The translations under genes were made by a program, and so were the position numbers. A stretch of DNA of 64,000 nucleotides from Epiperipatus broadwayi (taxonomy: Eukaryota > Onychophora > Udeonychophora > Euonychophora > Peripatidae): the NCBI GenBank assembly GCA_028023455.1, contig JAQFVV010006354.1, forward strand, positions 2,059,615 to 2,123,614. Direction: 5' to 3'. Below the pieces are notes generated by a model. The model searched no databases. It saw only the letters and a list, made by a program, of their open reading frames with translations, and was not told where the DNA came from. The first letter of the stretch is position 1. Every line of letters begins with the position of its first letter. Shown piece by piece: positions 24,085-38,522 of the stretch.

Positions 24085-24300
24085 CATTAAAGTTTGAAAA
24101 ATTGCTATCTTAATATAAAGCAAGAACTGCTTATATATGTGTGTGGGAAATTATGATCTGGTCCAATTGATGAGTGCTGATACTGTACAATATATCTATA
24201 TTGTGGATCATGATTTTTCTCATGTGTGCTGTTCTGTATATTGGTTGCTTGAGATGGTGTGGAGGATGAATAAAATAAAAATCTTGAGTTAAAATCCGTT
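24085..24300 (+). repeat. Dispersed repeat B, copy 1
   Basis: Aligns with the sequence at 52740-53000 through GCTATCTTAATATAAAGC (24101-24122), a TATATAT stretch, and a block around TGATCTGG...AATTGATGAGTGCTGA (24153-24180). The tRNA-like part seen in copy 2 is too degenerate here to identify. Unknown family; a SINE is possible. Confidence 0.55.
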
Positions 24301-24534
24301 TAAATCAGTTTGATCATCTACATAAAAATTATTTAGGATAGACAAATTACATATTGTCTTAGAATAAAATATTATTTGTAAATTCATTCCTAGATGAATT
24401 TAAAGTATAACCATTAACTTTTACAGAATTCCAATTATCGATTTAATCATTTACTTTATTATAATATATTCTGAGCTAAAAGTACAAATCTATTGTTTTT
24501 GTTTTCCTTTAGGCAAATATCATTTTTGTGCTTC

Positions 24535-25016
24535 AGCGTAAATTGTATACTGGCTAGTTTGTAAATATTTTATTAACAAAGTTATATACATATATATGTG
24601 TAAAAGCTGTTGAGTACATGCCGTGTTAAAAATAATAATATGCAGCAAAAGAAATTTAGTGTACTGCAGGAAACAAGTTAACAATTTGCATTTAGATTAA
24701 GTCTAATGTTGTGTAAATTAGAAAAAGGTAATGAAAATGCCTGCAGAACTTCTCGTTGTATCAGAGAAGTGATAAAATAAAGAAGGATTTGTTAAAAGAA
24801 TTGAGTTGAAAATACATTAGTAAAACTCTAAGTAGAGTGCAGTTGTGGACAAACCTTAGTAGTAGAAAATAGTTCTAGTCATAAGCTAATTTGATTAAGT
24901 CAACAGATCTGTATGAGTAGTAAGGTATGTACTTGAGCAATAATTAAATGACTGATGTAATTACGGAAGTTTAAAAGTAAATAAACTTATATATTATTTA
25001 ATGCTGTCATTAGTTG

Positions 25017-25020
<4 letters not shown>
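24535..25020 (+). repeat. Dispersed repeat C, copy 1
   Basis: Matches 34520-34925 over about 400 bp. Shared landmarks are CTAGTTTGTAAATATTTTAT, an ATATGTGTGT stretch, AATATGCAG, GTTTGCATTTA-like and AAGTCTAA, then GAAGAACTTCT-type and GTCAGAGAA-type blocks. No coding capacity. Both copies are followed by a (TA)n array. Family unknown. Confidence 0.75.

Positions 25021-25062
<42 letters not shown>
25021..25062. repeat. (TA)n microsatellite
   Basis: Twenty-one TA units joining repeats C and D. Confidence 0.95.
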
Positions 25063-25068
<6 letters not shown>

Positions 25069-25280
25069 CTTCTGATATATGAACTCTTAAATAATCAATA
25101 TTGATATTTCTGTCAACTAGCAAGTTACTAGTTGACTTTTTCATCGTATCTATTAATATTGTTTTTATTCAGAGTAAATAAACTATTGAAATTATTTATT
25201 AAAGTTATATTGTTTATGTTATTAAAATATTTATATAATTGTATGGCTGTCATATTTAAGTCTGTCCTCAAACATATTAT
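25063..25280 (+). repeat. Dispersed repeat D, copy 1
   Basis: Matches 43538-43745: TCTTCTGATATATGAACT, CTATTAATATT, GAGTAAATAA, and the strong block TTTATATAATTGTATGGCTG (25229-25248). Both copies start directly after a (TA)n array. No coding capacity. Confidence 0.75.
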
Positions 25281-26599
25281 GTGGCACAGTCAAATTTAGA
25301 ACCTGTGAAGCCTTAAGTGACAGTTGAAAGAGAATTTCTCAATGAATATTAATTGGTGCAGCTATAAAAAATATAAAAATATCATTATTACATATTAGTG
25401 ATAAGGATAAACAATAAAATATATAAAACAACATAATAACCCACCTTTCATTGTAAAAGATCCAGTATAGTTACATATATATGTAAACCATGTAAAGAAA
25501 TGCTTGCTTATAAATGGAATTACTGTTGACAAATTAAAAGTAACTACCCTATTACTGATGTTATGACAAAATGTCTAACATTTGACAACTGTTTACATAA
25601 TCTGAAAACATCTGAAGAAATGCCATATGAGAAATTATTAATAAAACAAAATTTTTACTTTAAGCTGATAACATCAACATTCATAATTGAAACTATAGTT
25701 AAATACAATTTAATATTATACACATTATCAAAAAAATTGTGAATTTGAAAAATATGGTAACATAATGCTAGTCCACTTATTATGGTACATGAGAAATGTG
25801 AAGCTTAGACAGATATAACTAAGTGTATTTTCATTAATGTATAATGTCATATTGAAAGGGCTATATCCCACCAACCTATTGTTGAAAACATGCAAGTTTC
25901 CAAAAAAGTGACAGATTTAGATTCCCCCAAATACAGAAAATGCAGCAAAGTCAAGAGTGATACAAAGGAAGTTAAAAGAGACTTCCTTTTCCTGTAATTA
26001 TTGCATGTTATATCATTTTAAAGCAAAATATAAAGATGTAAAAATGTTTTAACTGTAGCATGACAGTTCATTTATCAAAGATGTGTAAACACAAATAACA
26101 AATATCAAAATAGGATTTACCAGAAAAATTTAAATCATGGAGAGAAGGGTCAAAGAAGCTTATAACTGTGAAGAAGCTGATAGAAAGTAAAGGGATACCT
26201 AATATGTTAACTGTAAAAGTCTATAAATAAATAGTAAAAAATGAAGATATACAACAAGGAAGGAATATCATTAATAGTACTAAAATATTGAACAATTATT
26301 TAGAAATAACCTAAGGTTAATGTTGAATTAAAGAGAACTATTGCAATGGATAGAAAACCAATAAATATTAAATGGGTTATGACAATGCCAATAATGGTAA
26401 ATAATAATAATAAAACATTATTATTCTTTGTAATTATAACCAAATATTATGATGAAATTGGTTCAAGTGCATGGGAATTAAGATTAAACAATAAAAAGGT
26501 AAAGCTAGAAGTCACAATTACAAATAAATTCCCACAACTCTACAGAGTTCAAGTCAAAACTAGTTGAAATTGATTTAAAGAATAGTGAACAATGAATTG
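25281..26599. other. AT-rich sequence, possibly the 5' part of a gypsy relic
   Basis: No clear frame. From about 26100 the plus strand becomes purine-rich and may be decayed gag/protease of the element whose RT lies at 26600-27490. The 73-codon frame at 26346 belongs to this zone but shows no motif. Confidence 0.4.
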
Positions 26600-27490
26600 T
26601 ATATGGAACAATGAAAGTCACATTCACTTAAACCAAAAGTGGAAAAAATTGTTGAATACATTGAAAAGTAAAGGTATTATTACATATATAGAACAATTTC
26701 CATGGCCTACACTAATAATAGTAGTATTGAAAACAAATAAAATGTGAGAACATGTGTCTACCAGATTACTGTTAATAAAAATATTACCAAAAGTGCTTAT
26801 CTGATATTCAGCATAAGACAAGTATTAGCATCTTTACAAAATATGAAACACTTTCCAAAATTAGATTTAAAATCAACATTCCAACTAATTCTGGTTACAA
26901 ACAGAACAGCAAAAATGCTAATGATAAAAATGCAAATGTAATTATTTAACTTTAATGGACTACCATATTGAATAATTATAGCAACTAATATCTTCCAAGA
27001 AAAATATACAATTTGTTACAAAATGTAAAAAAAGATTGACATTATATTTGAATGTCATTTTCATTGCTTTACTTTATAACATAGCACTAAGGAAAGTATT
27101 GTACATACTCTGAAATAAGGTAAAATAAGTTTGTCACATTAGTAAATGCTGAGAAATGTATATGGTCAATAACAGAAAACAAATTTCTGAGATATATTAT
27201 TAAAAGGAAATATCTAAAGTCAATGAAATTAATAGCCAGAACCAATACTCTGAATCCAATAAATGTAAAGTAGTTACTATTTTTTTCTAGACTAACTAAA
27301 TTTCTTTGAAGCTTTCTTACAGAGAAAATTGTATTTATCTACACCTCTTTATGAACTCATAAAAAAAAAATAAAGCAGGAAATGGTTACAACCATAAAAT
27401 TTGCTTTTTGCTAGAGCAATACTATTAGAAGACCATGTGGTTGCTTACACATCAAGAACATTATCTATGGCAGATAAGAATGACATCCAG
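26600..27490 (+). pseudogene. Ty3/gypsy pol relic: RT and RNase H pieces
   Basis: Broken frames on the plus strand show the ordered RT landmarks. They are KGIITYIEQFPWP followed by the PxxIVVLK-type segment (26670-26735), ITVNKNI (about 26762-26785), KHFPKLDLKSTFQ with the catalytic motif A Asp retained at 26864-26866, and FNGLPY (about 26950-26970). NAEKCIWSITENKFLRYI follows near 27146-27200, then VAYTSRTLSMADK, the RNase H-proximal segment, near 27440-27478. Stops and frameshifts are frequent and the YxDD box is lost. It ends just before a (TA)n stretch into which the LTR element at 27531 is inserted. Confidence 0.85.
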
Positions 27491-27530
27491 TTAGACACAT
27501 ATAGATACAATTTTTGATATATATATATAT

Positions 27531-29340
27531 TGTAACGGGCACGGGACGATCGAAAAAGCTCCAACTTCCCTTTCACTTATATATGTAATGGGGAATTCTT
27601 ATTATTCAGAAATCGTCCACCTTCCGCTACCTCAAGCAGAGAGAAATACAGAAACAGACGAGCCGATTTCTGTACTTGACCGAATCTGTACGCTATATGG
27701 ATATAACCTCCAGATTATTTTTCCCGATCAGCTTTCTCCCGGCTGCTGTAAGATATTACAGTTACAGCGCTTGGCTAATTTATAAATTTTACAGGATAAA
27801 ACCCTGCGCCATCAACATTTCACATGTTAATGTCATAACTAAAAGAATTCAACAAATGAAATAATATTTCTACCCTCCCAGTATTAGACTATTTGTGGAG
27901 TGGTGAAGAACGAGACAAGACAGATTTAAATAAATTGATATATTTTTAATACTAACACATAATTTGATAATAAAAGATATAAGAAACATTAACATGAAAT
28001 TTAAACATATTATATTTTATAGTGCTATAAGGAAATAAATACTTGAAATTCTTATAACTAAATACTTGAAATCGTTATAAATGCTGTCACATTTATAACT
28101 CATTAGCCTAGCTGTCTATCAAAAGAATGTCATTACCATTCATGAAAGGCATGTGGCCATTGTCTATGGAATTTATGTGCACATTTGACGATATATAAAA
28201 TAATATTTAAGTTACCTAGGGTTTAGTCTTTGAGTTCATTCCGACGTGTTGTCGACCGTCACGTGGATTATCCACTTCTTTAGGAGGGACGGTCGTAGAT
28301 TATATTTGGCGGGATGTAGCTTCTTGGTTAGTAAGGCATGGAGGACGAGGCATCACAGGTCAGGCCACTACAGGAGTCCATAGGCGGGTGTTACTAATGT
28401 AGCTGTTACATTATTGCAGAACCATTGGTACAGAAGTCCGAACTGACCGCGATCATGATGGCCTTAGCCGGTCATACTATGTGAGATATCGACGGTAAAA
28501 GTCATGTTGGTTAGCTATATCAGCCGATTCTTGGAGCCGCGATTTTTTCACCTTGTCGACTCGAAGTCTCAAGCTCTAATCTCTCCTTTTATCTCCTTAG
28601 CTCTCCCTCTAATTTTCTTTTTTTTCTTTTAATTAAAACATTCCAATGGCCTTTGTCCTTTAGATTCTTTGTTTCCACTTGTTGTTGACACCTCCCCTGC
28701 TATGCCTTTGGCCATATGTAACTTTATTTTATATGATTTTATAGCACTACGTACATTTTATTTCCTTATTTTTCTTTGATTACTTACACAAATCTTAACG
28801 CATGTTTTTCTTTATTTCCGATTTAAAATTTAATAATCATTTATTTTTTATCTAATTCTTGCTTTACCTCTACTCCCTAAACCCGCATTTCTTTTATCGT
28901 CAAATGTGTACTTTGAAGCCCAGATTCTTATCTTTTCGAACATATTAATTTCCTAGGTTTCTCTTTCCGCGCTATCGAAGTTTTTCTTTTTCCCTTTTTT
29001 TTTTCTTAAACTTTACTTTTCCTAAATCATATTTTACTACACGTTTTATTTATGTTTCTTTACTGCTTTAACTTTCCTACCATATGCTGGTAGTATTATA
29101 ATTTAATATTTACTTTTATCAAAATTTGGACTTTGACTAGCAAAAGATAACGATCTTGTTAACTCTAGTTCCCTCTCTTTCTCTTTGTTGTTCTAATTTT
29201 CAACATTTCTTGGTTTTGTTAATTTCTAAGCTCGTCTTTTCTTTCTTATTTATTTATTTCCTTCCAACCCTAACATTTCTAATTTGTGGATGTTTTGTAG
29301 GTACATGTGTGACCACAGTATGTGCGCTCATCACATTACA
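27531..29340 (-). repeat. LTR, downstream copy in element orientation (complete)
   Basis: Starts TGTAACGGGC and ends CATTACA on the plus strand, giving the inverted termini TGTAA/TTACA. It matches 32636-34391 throughout. Position 29341 begins the polypurine tract, fixing the boundary. A 65-codon frame inside it (27588-27785) is present in both LTRs but has no recognisable function. Confidence 0.92.
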
Positions 29341-29355
29341 CCGTTCCCCCCTTTA
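29341..29355 (-). promoter_or_regulatory. Polypurine tract of the LTR element
   Basis: The minus strand reads TAAAGGGGGGAACGG directly against the TGTAATG start of the LTR. This is the expected plus-strand primer site in reverse transcription, and its position supports the minus-strand orientation. Confidence 0.8.
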
Positions 29356-30233
29356 AAATTTTTTTCTTAAAAAAAATTTTAACCTTATACCTGGAAATCT
29401 AAGTGCTCCCAACTATTGTTCGAACTCCTTTTTTTTTCTTTTATTTCTACTATGATGTGGTGATGAGGTTAATCTATAGAGAGGCGACCAGGTAAATTAT
29501 ATCCCTTTCTTTGCTGAACCAAGCAGTATAGCCAAACCAATTTAATCCTAAACCTTACCATGCATGCGTTTAATTTCTGCCGCTACTCGTATCTACAGGT
29601 TCGAATCCACAGAATGTCTCTGTGACCCGATTAAACCTGTTCATACATCGCCTTTCTGCAATAAGGCACCTCTAAGTGACAACTCCAGAAACTATTATTG
29701 CGGTGGCTTGGAAGACTGGCATCTTTCCATCCAGCTCATTCATGAGCCCAGTGTATTTCTGAATGCTCTATATTCATACCAAAAGGGGTTCTTTCCCCAC
29801 AAATTGGTCTCTGGACCATTGACTCACGATATATGTGTTTAATATCTAACTGGAAATATTAATCCAGTGAGTCATTGTGATACTGGGCTCTCTGTCCCTG
29901 TGTTCTCTGTGCGATAATACTTGATGCATTGCAGACCCCACAAGCATGGCAAAGAAAAAGGCAAAACCAAGTACTGCTAACACGATCCAGCTACAAATAT
30001 CTAAGCCTACTTTCCCTCAACCTCAATCTACAACCCCATCCTGCCAATTAATTTATCCTTTATCATTTTATCCTGAAGTCCCTTATACTGTTTGGCCATC
30101 TATTGGCTCGTCATTTCTTTATATCGTTAGTTTCTGCATGCCCATCCATTCTCCATGATTCGAGGTCCATGTCCATTTCTGAATGTGTCATCATCTAGTC
30201 CTCCCTTTTTTTATTTTTATTTTAGGACCGCTC
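29356..30233 (-). other. Internal non-coding region between gag and PPT
   Basis: About 880 bp with no pol motif. On the minus strand a short frame near 29985-29850 includes a strongly hydrophobic stretch (VLAVLGFAFFFAMLVG), but it is isolated, has no signal or cleavage motif around it, and may be chance. The plus-strand frames at 29564-29842 and 29946-30158 are not supported. A purine run at about 30195-30215 could be a secondary PPT. Confidence 0.5.
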
Positions 30234-31682
30234 TTACATTTTATCTGGTGGTTGTCTTCCTCTGTTGACATCACCTCTTCCTCCTCTGGGATGCGGATGT
30301 TGCTCTTGAGGTCCATGACTCACTGTCATGTCATATGGATGCTTATATTCTGTCTCCTCTCTCTGTCATCCGTTTCCTTGCTTCCTCAGGTTCCATTCCC
30401 TAGAATATCCTTGTTCTTCTTACCAACGTCTTTCCCCCGGATCCCAGTCATTTTTTATTCTAGGTGCTTCTCTTACATGCAGTTCCGATGGTGATTCCTC
30501 ATTCTGTTAGTTGTCCTTAGTTGTGTCCAGCGCACTCAGCATCTCCGCCACCTGGTCCACCATTTTCCTCTCTGTACGGATGAGAGTACGTTCAATGTCC
30601 TTCGGAAATCCGGACCTAATTATACGGAGTATTTGCATCTCCGATAACGGGTTTGCCATTATTAGTCGTAATCTAGCTACCTGTCAACAGAAGAATGTTA
30701 CGAATGACTCCTCCGGTCCCCATTTATGCTGTTTTATTTGATGCAACATATGCTCCTGGAGCTCCTCACTCCAATAACTGCTCTTCAACATTCTCTGGTA
30801 TGCTGCAAACGTAATGGGATTCTGGAATAGCGAATTCCACCAGACTTGAGACTCGCTGTGCAGATGGCTGCAAGCGACTGCTATCTTGGCTTCTTCACTT
30901 ACTCTACTGAATTGGAAGTACTGTTCCAGGCTGCTCAAGTGTTCCATCGGGCTTTCTCCAGAGTCACCATTGAAAACTTGTACCTTCAGAAAGTGGTGGA
31001 AGCCCACAGGACAGTCCATGTAATTTCCCAATTCTCTGATTCTGTCTTCCCCAGTAGTTCTTGGTTCTCGGCCCTCTATATTGGCATTAATGCTGCTATA
31101 GGCTGTACTCTTTATACATTCTTCCACTCTTGTGTTTAAACTGGCTATTACTTTTGCCACTTGACCTAAACTCTCGTGCATGCTCATCATCACTTTTTGA
31201 CTCTTATCTCTAACTACCTCCGTCTCTTCATCTAATGGTCTTAACTCCCTTTCTGGCTGTCCTATATCCCTTTCCCATTCACAATTTCCTAATTCTCTAA
31301 CTCTCTTCTCAACCGTTTCAGATTTCACGTATCCACATGGCCCTATACTCCTTTGTTCCTCAATCTCCATCTCTGGGTGAAATCCAGCCCATGTATCATT
31401 AGACTTTGATTGCTGGATGATCACATTTTTTACTTCTTCCTTAAATGCAGCCATTCTTTTCTGGCTCTCGATTTCGACCTTGATCATCCATTCTTCTATT
31501 CTTCTCTCCTGTCTCTTCATGTATTCTTCCACGAATTGCTGTTGATCAATCTTCATTTGCTTTAGCATACCCATGATATCATTATTACTTATTTTACCCA
31601 GTGCTTTCATCTCTTTATCTTCATTCCTTTCTCTCACTTCCTTTCTTTGAACGTCCATTTTATCTTGGGATCTCGTATGCAT
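30234..31682 (-). pseudogene. gag: Retrotransposon Gag, one frame of 482 codons with four in-frame stops
   Basis: Gag builds the particle that packages element RNA. The first 332 codons are open. Residues 1-85 or so are Lys/Glu/Gln-rich and coiled-coil-like. The retrotransposon gag core starts near residue 230 (VQVFNGDSGESPMEHL) with the conserved SQVWWNSL near 270-280. The same frame continues past TGA at 30686-30684 into clear Gag sequence (QVARLRLIMANPLSE, SGFPKDIERTL). It then meets TAA at 30509-30507, TAA at 30422-30420 and TGA at 30368-30366, and ends at TAA 30236-30234 after an Arg/Gly-rich basic tail (RGGRGDVNRGRQ) that could bind RNA. No zinc knuckle and no pol frame follow. The plus-strand frames here are shadows. 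Confidence 0.85.
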
Positions 31683-32599
31683 AAATATAATGTGCTTTAA
31701 CCCTTAATCTATGTTCTTAATATTGTTTTACTAACTCTTCTGGCTATATTTATATAATGAAAATTTTTCTTCTATTGATTCTCTGCTTTCCTTTTACTTT
31801 GATTAGCGATTTACTATTTGTGATTTATCAGTTAGCATTTAGATCACTAGCCAATCCAAACATCTGTACTCCGGTTCCTCTGCTTGTCCGCCTGCCCTAG
31901 ATTTGCCCAACTGCCCGTCCACCTTGATGACTGTCCTCGTTTCCCTACTCATCTACCTCTGACTCACTTTAATTAATTCAATGCTGCACGTTTATATATA
32001 TATATTTAAAATTTAACTCACTACTATATCGATGTATCTAAGGAAATTCATTTTGACTGTGTTTCCAGACGCATGCACTTATGACATATATATTTCTAAT
32101 ATTTCGTTATAAACTCTCCTTATTTTACGGTCGTTTTAGAATAAAATCATACACATATATTTCTTCACTGGGGTAATCTCCCTCGTTAGACATAAAACAT
32201 TTTTTTGTAAATTATATTCCTTTCACTATTTTAAAATCCTCCGTACATTTTTTTTTTCGACACGACTTATATTACATGGCGGTAATCATTTGACATTATG
32301 ATTTCTTTGTTCGTTATAACTTGACTAATTATTATCTGCGATTATCCTTCACTATTCATTTCAATAACTTTCATAATACTAAAAAAAAATTCCCCCCTCG
32401 CTACTCTTTGTACACACTTGATGTGAAATGCTCGTACAGAGTATTATAAAAAAAAACTTATCCCCTTCGCCTTCGTTGTTCACCACTTTAACTTGCAACG
32501 CTAAATTTATATGTTTGAAAACACATCTATTAACTAATTTTTTTATTTTAGAAAATATTTATTCTATTATATAATTATTCAACACATGATTGTTAATTG
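31683..32599 (-). other. Leader between PBS and gag
   Basis: About 0.9 kb of untranslated element sequence, AT-rich with no long frame. Packaging and dimerisation signals are expected in this place, but nothing specific can be read. Confidence 0.6.
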
Positions 32600-32635
32600 G
32601 GCAGAAGTTTCGATCCCAGACTGGCCCCCAAAATA
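32600..32635 (-). promoter_or_regulatory. Primer-binding-site-like sequence
   Basis: Just inside the LTR the minus strand reads TATTT, then TGGGGGCCAGTCTGGGATCG. The TGG start and GGGATCGAA content look like the complement of a tRNA acceptor and T-arm end. The five-base offset from the LTR is acceptable for gypsy-like elements. The priming tRNA is not identified. Confidence 0.6.
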
Positions 32636-34391
32636 TGTAACGGGCACGGGATGATCGAAAAAGCTCCAACTTCCCTTTCACTTATATATGTAATGGGAAA
32701 TTCTTATTATTCAGAAATCATCCACATTCCGCTACCTCAAGCAGAGAGAAATACAGAAACAGACGAGCCGATTTCCGTACTTGACCGAATCTGTATGCTA
32801 TTTGGATATAATCTCCAGATTATTTTTCCCGATCAGCTTTCTCCTGGCTGCTGTAAGATATTACAGTTACAGCGCTTGGCTAATTTATAAATTTTACAGG
32901 ATAAAACCCTGCGCCATCAACATTTCACATGTTAATGTCATAACTAAAAGAATTCAACAAATGAAATAATATTTCTACCCTCCCAGTATTAGACTATTTG
33001 TGGAGTGGCGAAGAACGAGACAAGACGGATTTAAATAAATTGATATATATTTAATACTAACACATAATTTGATAATAAAAGATATAAGAAACATTAACAT
33101 GAAATTTAAACATATTATATTTTATAGTGCTATAAGGAAATAAATACTTGAAATTCTTATAACTAAATACTTGAAATCGTTATAAATGCTGTCACATTTA
33201 TAACTCATTAGCCTAGCTGTCTATCAAAAGAATGCCATTACCATTCATGAAAGGCATGTGGCCATTGTCTATGGAATTTATGTGCACATTTGACGATATA
33301 TAAAATAATATTTAAGTTACCTAGGGTTTAGTCTTTGAGTTCATTCCGACGTGTTGTCGACCGTCATGTGGATTATCCACTTCTTTAGGAGGGACAGTTG
33401 TAGATTATATTTGGCAGGATGTAGCTTCTTGGTTAGTAAGGCATGGAAGACGAGGCATCACAGGTCAGGCAACTACAGGAGTCCATAGGCGGGCATTACT
33501 AATGTAGCTGTTACATTATTGCAGAACCATTGGTACAGAAGTCCGAACTGACCGTGATCATGATGGCCTTAGCCGGTTATACTATGTGAGATATCGACGG
33601 TAAAAGTCATGTTGGTTAGCTATATCGGCTGATTCATGGAGCCGCAATTTTTTCACCTTGTCGACTCGAAGTCTCAAGCTCTAATCTCTCCTTTTATCTC
33701 CTTAGCTCTCCCCCTAATTTTCTTTTTTTTTCTTTAATTAAAACATTCCAATGGCCTTAGTCCTTTAGATTCTTTGTTTCCACTTGTTGTTGACACCTCC
33801 CCTGCTATGCCTTTGGCCATATGTAACTTTATTTTATATGATTTTATAGCACTACCTACATTTTATTTATTTCCTTATTTTTCTTTGATTACTTACACAA
33901 ATTTTAACGCATGTTTTTCTTTATTTTCTATTTAAAATTTAATCATTTATTTTTTATCTAATTCTTGCTTTACCTCTACTCCCTAAACCCGCATTTCGTT
34001 TATCGTCAAATGTGTACTTTGAAGCCCAGATTCTTATCTTTTCGAACATATTAATTTCCTAGGTTTCTCTTTCCGCGCTATCGAAGTTTTTCTTTTTCCC
34101 TTTTTTTTTTCTTAAACTTTACTTTTCCTAAATCATATTTTACTACACGTTTTATTTATGTTTCTTTACTGCTTTAACTTTCCTACCGTATGCTGGTAGT
34201 ATTATAATTTAATATTTACTTTTATCAAAATTCGGACTTTGACTAGCAAAAGATAACGATCTTGTTAACTCTAGTTCCCTCTCTTTCTCTTTGTTGTTCT
34301 AATTTTCAACATTTCGTCGTTTCTTTCTTATTTATTTCTTTCCTTCCAACCCTAACATTTCTAATTTGTGGATGTTTTGTAGGTACATGTG
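32636..34391 (-). repeat. LTR, upstream copy in element orientation (outer 29 bp missing)
   Basis: Collinear with 27531-29340 until GGTACATGTGT, where homology stops. The terminal 29 bp found at 29312-29340 are absent and unrelated DNA follows. Many of the differences from the other LTR are CpG versus TpG or CpA. There are also small indels, for example near 33730, 33865 and 34315. Confidence 0.9.
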
Positions 34392-34519
34392 TATTGGAAA
34401 GAGAGTATTAATTAAAAACATTTGATCTCTCTGTAAAGTGCATGTGCAGTGGAGTAATCTAAGATTATTTTGTGTAAATATAATTCTGCTTATTTTTAGA
34501 ATAAAGATGAGGTATTTTT

Positions 34520-34925
34520 GGATACTGACTAGTTTGTAAATATTTTATTAATAAAGTTGTATACAAGTATGTGTGTACTGCCTGGTCAGTATAGGAAGTG
34601 TTGTGTCAGTTTAGAAATAGTAATATGCAGAAAAATAAAATAAGTCTACTGTAAGAAGCAACATGCTAGTTTGCATTTAACTAAAGTCTAACATTATAAA
34701 AATTTGCAAAATTAATAATAATACCTGAAGAACTTCTAATGGTGTCAGAGAATTAGTAAAATGAGGGAGTCATTAGAAATATTGAGTAGTAATTGTAGAG
34801 TTAAAAATGATTGTGCAGTGTGTGAGCGGTAAGATGCTTATATGAATGATAATAAAATGAATAATGTAATATGGTCATTTAAAGATACTTAAATTTTGTG
34901 TGATATCATCAATAGGTACAGACAT
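34520..34925 (+). repeat. Dispersed repeat C, copy 2
   Basis: Second copy of the repeat at 24535-25020, in the same orientation. It begins at ACTAGTTTGTAAATATTTTA near 34529 and is followed by a short (TA)n at 34973-34986. Confidence 0.75.
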
Positions 34926-38417
<3,492 letters not shown>

Positions 38418-38418
38418 A

Positions 38419-38465
<47 letters not shown>

Positions 38466-38466
38466 G

Positions 38467-38519
<53 letters not shown>
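38418..38519. repeat. Compound (AC)n(AT)n then (AT)n microsatellite
   Basis: About 11 AC units run into 12 AT units, a GATC interruption at 38466-38469, then 25 TA units to 38519. It directly borders the 5' end of the LINE fragment. Confidence 0.95.

Positions 38520-38522
<3 letters not shown>

Larger units (their letters stand above)
27531..34391 (-). mobile_element. Gag-only (non-autonomous) LTR retrotransposon
   Basis: Two direct repeats of about 1.8 kb (27531-29340 and 32636-34391) bound a 3.3-kb internal region. The internal order on the minus strand is PBS-like site, leader of about 0.9 kb, Gag (31682-30234), about 0.9 kb of non-coding DNA and a polypurine tract. There is no protease, RT, RNase H or integrase, and the space is too small for one. 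This matches the gag-only non-autonomous class known from plants (TR-GAG type). It inserted in a TATATAT tract. The right (upstream) LTR lacks its last 29 bp, so no target-site duplication can be read. The pair differ by a few percent, so the insertion is not ancient. Confidence 0.88.

Noticed and set aside
27588-27864. Small plus-strand frames in the LTR, repeated at 32597-32969
   Set aside because: They are duplicated only because the LTR is duplicated; they run antisense to the element and show no motif.
29564-29842. 92-codon Cys-containing plus-strand frame that resembled a secreted or envelope-like protein
   Set aside because: It is opposite to the element's orientation, has no signal peptide or conserved motif and is probably chance in a more GC-balanced region.
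29850-29985. Hydrophobic minus-strand segment as a possible envelope membrane anchor
   Set aside because: Isolated stretch of about 20 residues in a short broken frame, with no other envelope feature; kept only as a note.
30183-31139. Plus-strand frames over the Gag region (103, 60, 76 and 97 codons)
   Set aside because: Antisense shadows of the Gag frame, which has clear family motifs.
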